Both the position numbers and the translations under genes were made by a program. This document shows positions 22,451 through 33,444 of a stretch of 64,000 bases of DNA, piece after piece. Below the pieces are notes generated by a model. That model had not been told where the DNA came from. It ran no database searches and saw nothing but the letters and a program-made list of their open reading frames with translations. Origin of the DNA: Porphyra umbilicalis (lineage: Eukaryota; Rhodophyta; Bangiophyceae; Bangiales; Bangiaceae); NCBI GenBank assembly GCA_002049455.2, contig KV918857.1, positions 124,001 to 188,000 of the forward strand. Direction: 5' to 3'. The number at the start of each line of letters is the position of its first letter. Within the stretch, counting starts at the first letter, position 1.

Positions 22451-25400
22451 ATGAGCACCCTCAAGGAGATGGTGCTGGAGAGCAGCGCGCCCAAGCAGAT
22501 TGCGGGCCTGCACTTTGGCGTCCTCTCCGCCGACGAGATTGCGCGGCTGTCCCACCTGGAAGTCACCAACCGGGAGCTGTACACCATGCCGAGCCGCGAG
22601 GCTGGCCACAACAGCGCCCTCGACGGGCGCCTCGGCGCCATCAACAAGCACGCCACGTGCGCCACATGCGGCGCCTCGCAGGCCGAGTGCATTGGCCACT
22701 GGGGATACGTGCGGCTGGAGCTGCCCGTCTTTCATATTGGCTACTTCAAGTCGACGCTCCAGATTCTCCAAATGATCTGCAAGCGGTGCTCCCGCGTCCT
22801 CCTCCCCGACGCGGCGCGCAACGCGCTGCTGACGCGCCTGCGCTCGCCGGCGCTGTCGGCCACCTCCCACATCCGGGGGTCCCTCCTCAAAAGCCTCTGG
22901 GATCGGTGCAAAAAGACGACCGTGTGCCCCGGCTGCGGCGCCGCCAATGGCGTCGTCAAGCGCATCGGGTCCCTCAAAATCATGCACTACCCGTACGGCG
23001 TCAAGACGGCGGCGGGCCAAAACTCCGCGTCGGCGCGCGCGCGCGCGGCCGCCCGCGCGTCGGGCTCGGCGCTCGACGCGGTGACGGACGCGGCGCGGGC
23101 GGCGACGGAAAACCACCTCCGCTCCACCGTCAAGACGCCGGTGCGGGGGGCGGGGGGGGGGCGGGGCGACGGCCCCGACGGCCCCGAAACGATCACCCAC
23201 GCGTACACGGGGGAGGATGACGGGGTGGATGAGGACGGGGAGCTGGTGGCGGAGGAGGCGGCCACGGCGGCGGGCGCGCGCGCCGGCCGCGGCCGCTCGA
23301 TCAACCTCTACCGCAAGCCGACGAAAACGGAGCTGCGGGAAAAGGCCAAAGCCGCCGCCGTCGAGGGCGCCTACCGGGAGGCCAAGCGCAACAACACGGA
23401 CCTCGAGCGCCACCTGTCGCGCGTCGGCGACGACCTCAACCCGCTCCGCACGCTCGCGCTGTTTGAGGCCATGTCGGCCGAGGACGTGGCGCTCATTGAC
23501 ATGCGGGCGGTCGGCGGGCGCCCCGAGCGGCTCATCCTCCGCTACCTCCCCGTCCCGCCGCTGTGCATCCGGCCGACGGTTTGCTCCGACCCGTCGGCCG
23601 GGTCGACCGAAGACGACCTGACCATGAAGCTGACGGAAATCGTGCACATGAACAACCTCATGTCCCATTCGATTGACAAGGGCATTGCGTCGGCCGCGTT
23701 GATGGAGAGCTGGGAGTGGCTGCAGGTGGAGGCCGCCCGCTTTATCAATAGCGAGTCGACCAACCTGCCGCCACTCGCGTCGACGGCCAAGCCGCTGCGG
23801 GGCATCTCCCAGCGGCTCAAGGGCAAGACGGGGCGCTTTCGGGGCAACCTGTCGGGCAAGCGCGTCGACTTTTCGGGGCGGACGGTCATCTCGCCCGACC
23901 CCAACTTGCGGGTCGACCAGGTCGGCATCCCGCTCCGCGTCGCGCGCACGCTCACCTACCCGGAGCGGGTCACCAAACACAACCGCCAGCGGCTGGCGGC
24001 GGCGGTCCTGCGGGGGCCCGAAACGTACCCCGGCGCGAACTTTGTCGAGACGGACGATGGGAACAAGCGGTTCCTGCGGTACGGCAACCGGAAACGGGTG
24101 GCCAAGGAGTTACCCCTTGGGGCGGTCGTCGAGCGCCACCTCGTCGACGGGGACGTGGTGCTTTTCAACCGCCAACCGTCGCTGCATCGCATCAGTATTA
24201 TGGCGCATTCGGCCAAGGTCGTGCCGCACCGCACCTTTCGCTTCAACGAGTGCGTCTGCGCGCCGTACAATGCCGACTTTGACGGCGACGAGATGAATCT
24301 GCACGTGCCCCAGACGGAGGAGGCGCGCGCCGAGGCGCAGGCGCTCATGGCCGTCCACGCCAACCTCGTGACGCCGCGCAACGGGGAGCCGCTGATTGCG
24401 GCGACGCAGGACTTTTTGACGGCCGCCTTCCTCCTCACCCGCAAGGACATGCTGTTTGACGCCATGGAGTTTAGCCGCATCTGCGCGTTTATGGACGACG
24501 CGGGGGGGATGGCGGATTTCGACCACCACGGCGCCTCGTTTGGCAAACGCAAGACGGGCGAGTGGACACTCCCGCCGCCGTCCATCTTCAAGCCAGTCCT
24601 GCTGTGGACGGGCAAGCAGGTATTTTCCTACCTCTTTGCCTCGTCGATTGCGGCGGTGTACATTGGCAAAGACGGCGACGCGGGGGTGCGGTCCATCCTC
24701 CGCGGCTTGACCTGCGAGGTGAGCGAAAAGCCGTTTACGCTTAATGGCAAGACGAGCAACGCCGTCGCCGCCGAGATGTGCGTCAAGGACGGGTGGGTGA
24801 CCGTCCGCGGGGGGGACCTGCTGTCAGGGCAGGTCGGCAAAAAGTCGCTCGGGGCGGGCTGCAAGCAGGGCATCCTGTACCTGCTCGGGCGGGCGGCGGG
24901 GTCGGCTGCCGCGGGGGCGGCCATGAACCGGCTGGCCAAGCTCGCCGCGCGGTGGCACTCGGACGGCGGCTTTTCGATTGGCGTCGGGGACGTGACGCCG
25001 TCGGCGGCGCTGCGGGACCACAAGGCGCGCCTCATGGACGCCGGCTACACCAAGTGCGACGACACCATTGAGCAGCTGCGCGTCGGAAAGCTCGTCCCCC
25101 GCCCCGGGTGTTCCCTCGAGGAGACGCTCGAGGCACTCCTCAACTCGGAGCTGTCCAAGATTCGGGAAGACGCGGGGCAGGCTTGTATCTCTGACCTCGA
25201 CCCCAACGTCAATGCGCCGCTCATCATGACGCTGTGCGGCAGCAAGGGCAGTACCATCAACATCTCCCAGATGGTGTCGTGCGTCGGCCAGCAGACGGTC
25301 GGCGGCTCCCGCGCGCCCGACGGATTTTTTGGGCGCTCCCTCCCGCATTTTCCCTCTGGTTTGGCGGCGCGGACGCCCGCCGCCAAGGGCTTTGTGGAAA

Positions 25401-27226
25401 ATTCCTTCTTTTCGGGCATGACGTCGACCGAGTTTTTCTTCCACACGATGGGCGGCCGGGAAGGCCTCGTCGACACGGCCGTCAAGACGGCCGAGACGGG
25501 CTACATGCAGCGGCGGCTGATGAAGGCACTCGAGGACCTCGCCGTCCACTATGACGGCACCGTGCGGGCGTCGGACGGGGCGGTCGTGCAGGTTGTGTAT
25601 GGCGACGACGGCCTCGACCCGTCAGAAATGGAGGCTGTCGACGGGGATCTGCCCGTCAATTTTGGGCGGAGCCTCGCCGACGCGGCCGCTGCGGGCGCGG
25701 GCGGCGTCGACGCGGACGACGACCTGCGGTGTTTGCCCCCAGAGGAGCTGATGGCCGCCGCCGAGGCGGCCGTGGCGACGGGCACCCGCGGCGGCCGCTA
25801 CTCGGAGCAAATGGCCAAGCTCCTCCGTGCCTTTGTCGCGGACGTTGCCCACGCGCACGGTGACGCACGGCGCGTCGCCGAGGCAGGCGACGGCGGCGGC
25901 GGCGGCGGCGCCGACCTCCCCGCCCTGCTCGCCTCCATTGACGCAGCGCACGGGGTGCGCGCCGGCACCGCGTCCCGTTTCTTCCGCACCGTTGCGCTCA
26001 AGGTCGCCCGTGCGACCGCCGAGCCGGGGACGGCCGTCGGTGCGCTCGGCGCCCAGTCCATTGGGGAGCCCGGCACGCAGATGACGCTCAAGACGTTTCA
26101 TTTTGCGGGCGTCGCGTCGATGAACATTACGCAGGGCGTGCCGCGCATCAAGGAGATTATCAATGCGTCCAAGGCCATCTCCACCCCAATCATCACGGCG
26201 GAGCTGGTGTCGTCGCGGGACCTGGTCGCCGCCCGCATTGTCAAGGCGCGCATCGAGCGGACGCTCCTCGGCGAAGTCGCCGAGTACATCAAGGAGGTTT
26301 ATGAAAAGGACGTGGCGTACATTGCCATCCGGTTGGACGAGGAAACGCTCCGCAAGGTGCAGCTGGACGTGGATGCGCCCAAGGTCGCCCGCCGCCTGCT
26401 GCAGACGCCCAAACTCAAACTCAAGGCCCACCACATTGAGGTGACGGGGCGGTACCGCCTCCGCGTGCGGCCGGCGGCCGTCGCCCCCCGCGGGCGGGGG
26501 CGGGCGGCGGCGGCGGCGGGTGGCGGGCAGGTCGACGCCGACGCCTTTGGCCACATGCAAGTGCTGCGGTCGCTGCTGCCCAAGGTCATTGTCGAGGGCA
26601 TTGGCAGCGTCCACCGGGCGGTCATCAATGAAAAGTCTGACGGCAGCTACAACCTCCTCGTCGAAGGCGAGGACATCACGTCGGTCATGGCTGTCTCTGG
26701 CGTCGACGGCGAAAAGGTCAAGTGCAACCACATCATGGCGACGGAGCAGGGCCTCGGCATTGAGGCGGCGCGGCACGCCATCACCCACGAAATCCAATTC
26801 ACCATGAGCTCCCACGGCATGAGCATTGACGCGCGGCACGTGGCGCTGCTCGCCGACGTGATGACCTTCCGCGGGGAGGTGCTTGGGATTACGCGGTTTG
26901 GCATTGCCAAGTTCAAAACGTCGACGCTGATGCTCGCCTCCTTTGAGATGACCGTCGACCACCTGTTTGACGCCGCCGTGCACTCGCGGGCCGACGCGAT
27001 TGCGGGCGTCTCTGAGTGCATCATTATGGGGCGGCAGGTGCCGCTCGGCACGGGGCTGTTCAAGCTGCTCCGCGACGGGAGCGCGCAGGGGGTACCACGG
27101 CGCCGTGACGGCGGCGACGCCATGGTAACCGACGCGGGCGCAGAGGGGGACGACGACCCGACGCTGACCAAGCCAAGACGGGCGCTGTTGGAGGATTGGG
27201 CGCCGACGCCCGTGGCTGCCGCCTAG
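22451..27226 (+). CDS. DNA-directed RNA polymerase III largest subunit (RPC1)
   Basis: This is the catalytic subunit that makes tRNA, 5S rRNA and other small RNAs in the nucleus. It is a single open exon of 1591 residues, longer than human POLR3A (about 1390) because of Ala/Gly-rich inserts (for example near 23020-23300 and 25680-25930). The start MSTLKEMVLE is in a GCCGCCACC context. Visible motifs are the N-terminal zinc site CATCGASQAECIGH, further cysteine pairs (CKRC; CPGCGAANG), and the metal-binding loop NADFDGDEMNLHVPQ with aspartates at about residues 609, 611 and 613. The C-terminal trigger-loop region is SIGEPGTQMTLKTFHFAG followed by VPRIKEIINASKAISTPIIT, which is pol III-specific. 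The end IIMGRQVPLGTGLFKLL fits RPC1. There is no heptad-repeat tail, which excludes pol II. No frameshift is needed. Confidence 0.97.
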   Translation: MSTLKEMVLESSAPKQIAGLHFGVLSADEIARLSHLEVTNRELYTMPSREAGHNSALDGRLGAINKHATCATCGASQAECIGHWGYVRLELPVFHIGYFKSTLQILQMICKRCSRVLLPDAARNALLTRLRSPALSATSHIRGSLLKSLWDRCKKTTVCPGCGAANGVVKRIGSLKIMHYPYGVKTAAGQNSASARARAAARASGSALDAVTDAARAATENHLRSTVKTPVRGAGGGRGDGPDGPETITHAYTGEDDGVDEDGELVAEEAATAAGARAGRGRSINLYRKPTKTELREKAKAAAVEGAYREAKRNNTDLERHLSRVGDDLNPLRTLALFEAMSAEDVALIDMRAVGGRPERLILRYLPVPPLCIRPTVCSDPSAGSTEDDLTMKLTEIVHMNNLMSHSIDKGIASAALMESWEWLQVEAARFINSESTNLPPLASTAKPLRGISQRLKGKTGRFRGNLSGKRVDFSGRTVISPDPNLRVDQVGIPLRVARTLTYPERVTKHNRQRLAAAVLRGPETYPGANFVETDDGNKRFLRYGNRKRVAKELPLGAVVERHLVDGDVVLFNRQPSLHRISIMAHSAKVVPHRTFRFNECVCAPYNADFDGDEMNLHVPQTEEARAEAQALMAVHANLVTPRNGEPLIAATQDFLTAAFLLTRKDMLFDAMEFSRICAFMDDAGGMADFDHHGASFGKRKTGEWTLPPPSIFKPVLLWTGKQVFSYLFASSIAAVYIGKDGDAGVRSILRGLTCEVSEKPFTLNGKTSNAVAAEMCVKDGWVTVRGGDLLSGQVGKKSLGAGCKQGILYLLGRAAGSAAAGAAMNRLAKLAARWHSDGGFSIGVGDVTPSAALRDHKARLMDAGYTKCDDTIEQLRVGKLVPRPGCSLEETLEALLNSELSKIREDAGQACISDLDPNVNAPLIMTLCGSKGSTINISQMVSCVGQQTVGGSRAPDGFFGRSLPHFPSGLAARTPAAKGFVENSFFSGMTSTEFFFHTMGGREGLVDTAVKTAETGYMQRRLMKALEDLAVHYDGTVRASDGAVVQVVYGDDGLDPSEMEAVDGDLPVNFGRSLADAAAAGAGGVDADDDLRCLPPEELMAAAEAAVATGTRGGRYSEQMAKLLRAFVADVAHAHGDARRVAEAGDGGGGGGADLPALLASIDAAHGVRAGTASRFFRTVALKVARATAEPGTAVGALGAQSIGEPGTQMTLKTFHFAGVASMNITQGVPRIKEIINASKAISTPIITAELVSSRDLVAARIVKARIERTLLGEVAEYIKEVYEKDVAYIAIRLDEETLRKVQLDVDAPKVARRLLQTPKLKLKAHHIEVTGRYRLRVRPAAVAPRGRGRAAAAAGGGQVDADAFGHMQVLRSLLPKVIVEGIGSVHRAVINEKSDGSYNLLVEGEDITSVMAVSGVDGEKVKCNHIMATEQGLGIEAARHAITHEIQFTMSSHGMSIDARHVALLADVMTFRGEVLGITRFGIAKFKTSTLMLASFEMTVDHLFDAAVHSRADAIAGVSECIIMGRQVPLGTGLFKLLRDGSAQGVPRRRDGGDAMVTDAGAEGDDDPTLTKPRRALLEDWAPTPVAAA

Positions 27227-27540
27227 AGGGCGGTGGCGTGCACATATTGTTTCGAGCGCGCTCGTGGGCGGTCGGCCGCCCATCCCTTTCTTCCATAAAT
27301 CTTTCCATTGTGTGCCGGCATCTTGCTCTATTGTGCGCCGGGCGTGGCTCGGCAGCCAGTCTTGGTGCCTTGCCGGCATCCCGATCCGGACGGGCGCGCA
27401 GCCCGGCAGTTGCCCCGAGGTCGACGGCCGCCGGCGACGCGGCGCCGAGCGCGGCGCACGCGCATACGCGCCGTCACGCTGCGTGCCACTCAGCCAGCCA
27501 GCCGTATTGCTGGGTTGTCCGACGGCCCCCACCCGCCGCC
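27227..27540. other. Convergent 3' intergenic region
   Basis: Short region between the stops of RPC1 and the unrecognised minus-strand gene. No further gene is seen. A T-rich patch with TTTCTTCCATAAATC (about 27289) may belong to the RPC1 3' end. Confidence 0.45.
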
Positions 27541-27727
27541 CTACTCTTCCACAAAAATGCGGCGGTAGAGCGTGTCGTGGTCGGCCCCCCCGACGCGCCC
27601 CGCCCGCTGGTCCCGAAACACCTCCACGACGAGCGGGCGCTCGGCCACCACCGTGTGGACCGCCCGAGCGTCTGCGCCAGACATTTCCCGCACGGCGGCG
27701 ACGGCAGCCGCGCGCGCAGCGTCGCCC

Positions 27728-27760
<33 letters not shown>

Positions 27761-28279
27761 GCCGCCGCCGCCGCCGCGTCGCCCGCCGCCGCGGCATTGC
27801 CCGCCGCGGCAGCGTCGGCCGCGACACCCCCCCGCACGACCAGCGCCAGCCGCAACAGCCCGACGTTGCACAGCGCGTCTGCCGAGGTGGCCGCCTGCAG
27901 CGCGGCGAGGGCCCCCCCGAGGGGGAGCCCCACCTCGTGCACGACCCCGTCGCCCGCCACGGGCGCCGGCGGCGACGCGGCCAGCGGCCGCACGTCCCCC
28001 CCCCGGCGGCACCCCCCTGGGAGCCCCCCCCCCATCACCCGCCAAGTCCACCTCAAAGGTGGCGGCGGCGGCGACGGTCACGGGCCGCCCGTCGTGGGTG
28101 GTCACGCGGAGCGTCGCGTCGAGGGCGGACCCAAAGGCGCGCCGCCCGGGGGGGGTGACGACCGTGGCGGTGAGGGTGGGCGCCCGGGGGAGGGAGGCGG
28201 CGCCGGCTGCCGCGGTGGCGGCCACGGCCGCGGCGGTGGTGGTGGCCGCGCGGGCGGCGGTGGTGGCCGTCGTCGCCAT
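27541..28279 (-). CDS. Unrecognised protein, poly-Ala rich
   Basis: The reading starts at 28279 (MATTATTAARAATTT) and the stop is at 27541 after LYRRIFVEE. The non-repetitive parts look like a folded protein: TLTATVVTPPGRRAFGSALD, LRVTTHDGRPVTVAAAATFE, then VVHEVGLPLGGALAALQAA, ALCNVGLLRLALVVRGG, and at the end ARAVHTVVAERPLVVEVF and DHDTLYRRIF. A poly-Ala block lies near 27720-27790. The frame moves once at clustered C runs near 27990-28032. I do not recognise a family and assign no function. Support for coding comes from balanced, non-compositional residues at both ends and the neat spacing between two real genes. It is divergent from the MAP kinase gene. Confidence 0.5.
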
Positions 28280-29567
28280 GGTGGGGGGGTGGGAGGAGGG
28301 GGTGGATTCGGGACGAGGCAGCGGCGCGCGGGAGCGACGCGGCGAGCACGACGACATTTTGATCCTTGTCACTACCAAAGAAGCCGCGCATGAAACGGAC
28401 TTTTTAATGCCAGCCAATCGATGGTCAGCATCGGGGACTCCTTTTTGCAAGACTGGCAAAAGCGCTCCACCGCGAGAATATGAAAATCACCGATGACGGC
28501 GCATGAAAGGTCGGGCACGACACCGTTGTACGTGTCCAGATTCAGTAAGACCCAGGAACAATGGCATCTGAGCCGCCTTGGTGGACCGAATTGAGAGTGA
28601 CGTGGCACCAGTGCGCGGCACCAGCCCCTCGGACCGGCCCACCGGTCCCCCCTCGTCTGGACTGGGGGACTGGGCAGCCACTCGGTTCTGTGTGCGGCCT
28701 TGATTCCGCCGCTGTGGACCACGAGGCCGCCTCAAGGACTCACGTTAGGCCGTGCTTTTCCCCGAGGGGCTGCGTGGATTTGCTCAAACCGCTGTGCACC
28801 ACACACGGTGCAACTTCTGGTACGTGTAGCTGCCCTTTTCGCCACCAGGCGCTCTTCGCACCTCGCGCCGAGGTCGGATCCGCCTGTTGGCCCACGACTG
28901 GCGTCCGCTCGCCGGCCACACGTCGGACTCGAAACGGCGACCAGCCGGATCTCGCAGCCAATCCGTACCCCGAGCGCGGTCGGCCGTCACACCTCCCGAT
29001 ATCCAGACTCGACCACCCTACGGTGTCGACACTGCGCACCAGGTGGACCGGGCTAGAGCGTGTATCATTATGGCCCAGCAGGGGACCCACGTTGATGGCG
29101 CCTGCTCGAGCGGTCCAGGGAACACCGCGGAACTGCCTCGTTGCGCGCCCCCGCGTGCTGGGTCCGTGCCAACGGTGTAGGTCGAGCCCCCGGCAAACAG
29201 CGCCGCGTCCGATGCCACCCGTCCAGTGGGCGTCGGGGACGACGAGCCGCGGGGAGAGGGCAGCGGCGTGGATGCTTCCGCGCCGCTGTTGGTGACGAGG
29301 CCACGGCCGACGCCATCCGCCACTCTTTCGGAGCCGTCACTGCGTGGAGTGTGTCGACGACACTTTTACGCGTCACGCGGGCAGGGGCGACGCGCTCATC
29401 GTTGCCGTCGGCGGGCGGACGGGTGCGGTGGTGGAGTCGTCGTTGACCCGCCAGTCCTTGACGCCCGCCGCCATCTCGACGCCGGACGCCTCTGGTGACA
29501 AGTGTGCCGCGCCCGTCCCTCGCTGGCCGGTGCGCCGGCGGCACCCGTCGACCCAAGCTCGGGCGCC
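28280..29567. promoter_or_regulatory. Divergent intergenic region upstream of the MAP kinase
   Basis: About 1.3 kb between two divergent start codons. Frames on both strands are short and unrecognisable. It presumably holds both promoters and 5' UTRs. I could not pick out a specific element. Confidence 0.4.
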
Positions 29568-31655
<2,088 letters not shown>

Positions 31656-31721
31656 ATGCAAACGGCGCGACGTATTGAGGGGGGAAGGTACGTGGCCGCT
31701 GTGTGTCGGTGTGTCCCTCCT

Positions 31722-31744
31722 TTGTGTGTGTGTGTGTGTGTGTC
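31722..31744. repeat. (TG)n microsatellite
   Basis: About eleven TG units lie just downstream of the MAP kinase gene, probably in its 3' flank. Confidence 0.85.
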
Positions 31745-31930
31745 CTCGTACGCTTTGGGTGCTCATCTTGTGTCGTTGCTCTTTTCTCTCATCCGCACCT
31801 CGCCTGTAACGGCCTGCGGCGTCCGTCGCCGTGGCAAGTAAAAAGGAGGAGCTTTGGCACCGCCGTCACCAGCGCAGCATTGCCAACGCACAAGTGAGAC
31901 TACAGGGCGGTGGCTCGAGCGGGAAACGAG

Positions 31931-32774
31931 TCAAAATTCGACCACAGAACGAAGCCAAAGCGACCCCCCCGTCACCGCACACGCACGCGCCCGCATCCCG
32001 CGGATACCACCCCCCCCCTCAGCCCCCCCCCCCCCCGCCGCAGCGTCAAAAAACGCCGCAAACGCGCGCACGAGGGCGACGGCGCCCCCCCCCCCGGGGC
32101 GTCGACCCCCCGCTTCTCCCCGTGCCCGAGCAGCGGCGACACGAGCGCGTGCACGGTCCGCACCCCCCCCCCCCCACGAGCGCGTCGGCGAGCGCGCGCG
32201 TTTCCGCCGGCGGCACGACCGCGTCGGCCGCCCCGTGCACGAGCACCACCGTCTGCGCGCGGAGCGTCGGCGCGGACCCCACCGGGCTGAGCGCCGCCGC
32301 AAAGTCGCGGTACAGGCGCGTGGCCGGCAGCGCGCGCCCGAGGCGCGTCGCCGCGCCGGGCGCGGCGAGGGCGGTGAACAGCCGCACCGCGCCGGGGCGC
32401 GCGGCGGCCACGGCGGCGGGCAACTCGACGGCGACGCGGTGGTGGTCGTCGTTGAGGGCGGCGCGGAGGAGGGCGCGCGCGCCGGCCACGTCGGTGGGGG
32501 TGCCGCCGCCGAGGCTGCCGAGGAGGGGGGGGGGAGCAGGGGGAGCGCGTTGAGGAGCATCGCTTGCCGCGCGTAGGGGTCGGCGGCGGGGCTGAAAAAG
32601 GCCCACTGGAAGACCGTGGAGAGGCGCGCGTAGGCGCCAATGAGGAGCATGCCGGCAATGGGGGGGGAGGGGGGGTGGGGGGGGGGAAGGGGGGGGGGTG
32701 GGGGGGGGGGGGCGTCGCTGCCGCCTCTATATGATGCCGTGCCGCCGCCGCTGCGGGTGTGGCCCCCTCCCTCG

Positions 32775-32805
<31 letters not shown>

Positions 32806-33444
32806 CGCGTCGGCCTCACACAAGCGCGCGGCGGCCATGAGGAGGAGCCCCCCGCTGATGCACGGGCCGACGAGACTCACCCCCCCCCCGCACACAAGTC
32901 GCGCCGCGCCCGCACCGCCGCGAGCGTCGCCGCAAGGCCGTCGACGAGTGACGCGTGCACCTCACACCGCACCAAGCGCGGGACGGTCGGCGTCACGACC
33001 GTGTGGCCGCCGAGCGCGAGGGCCTTGGCGAGTTTGACAACCCGCGCGTCGGCCGCCCCAGACGCGGACATGCCGTGGAGGAGCACGACCGTTGTGGGGG
33101 GTTGGGGGGGGGGGGGGAGGGGGTGGGAGGGGGGGGGGGGGGGGTGACGCCCCGCCGCCGTCACTGCTTGCGCCACTCCCGCCGCCGCCGCCGCCGCCAC
33201 GCCACGCAAGGGAAAAGGGGGGGAGGGAAAACGGCCACCCGGCGGCGACCGCCGCCGCCGCCGCCGCCGCGTGCGGGGCCAGCACCCGCCGCCGGTACAC
33301 CGTCAGCGGCGTGCCATCGTCGAGCGCGTCGGGCGACGACACGAGCGCCGCGTCGACGAGCGGCGCGAGCGCGTCGGGGAGGATGAGGCGCGTCAGCGCG
33401 AGCACCGCCGCCACGTGCGCGCGGACGGCCGCGAGGGACGGCAT
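31931..33444 (-). CDS. Alpha/beta-hydrolase fold protein
   Basis: The start at 33444 (MPSLAAVRAHVAAVLALT) is the only good ATG before the fold. Segments in order are: oxyanion strand TTVVLLHGMSASGAADAR with AKALALGGHTVVTPTVPRL; a nucleophile-elbow-like VSLVGPCISGGLLLMAAA; the acid region TVVLVHGAADAVVPPAETRA; and a histidine region VHALVSPLLGHGE. A C-terminal helix (LVRAFAAFFDAAA) ends near 31940. Frames change at four or more C/G runs (about 33090-33145, 32880, 32690, 32165 and 32085), each between conserved blocks. The elbow shows Cys rather than Ser at the expected position, as in dienelactone hydrolases, but frame uncertainty makes this tentative. Substrate unknown. It is convergent with the MAP kinase gene. 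Confidence 0.68.
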
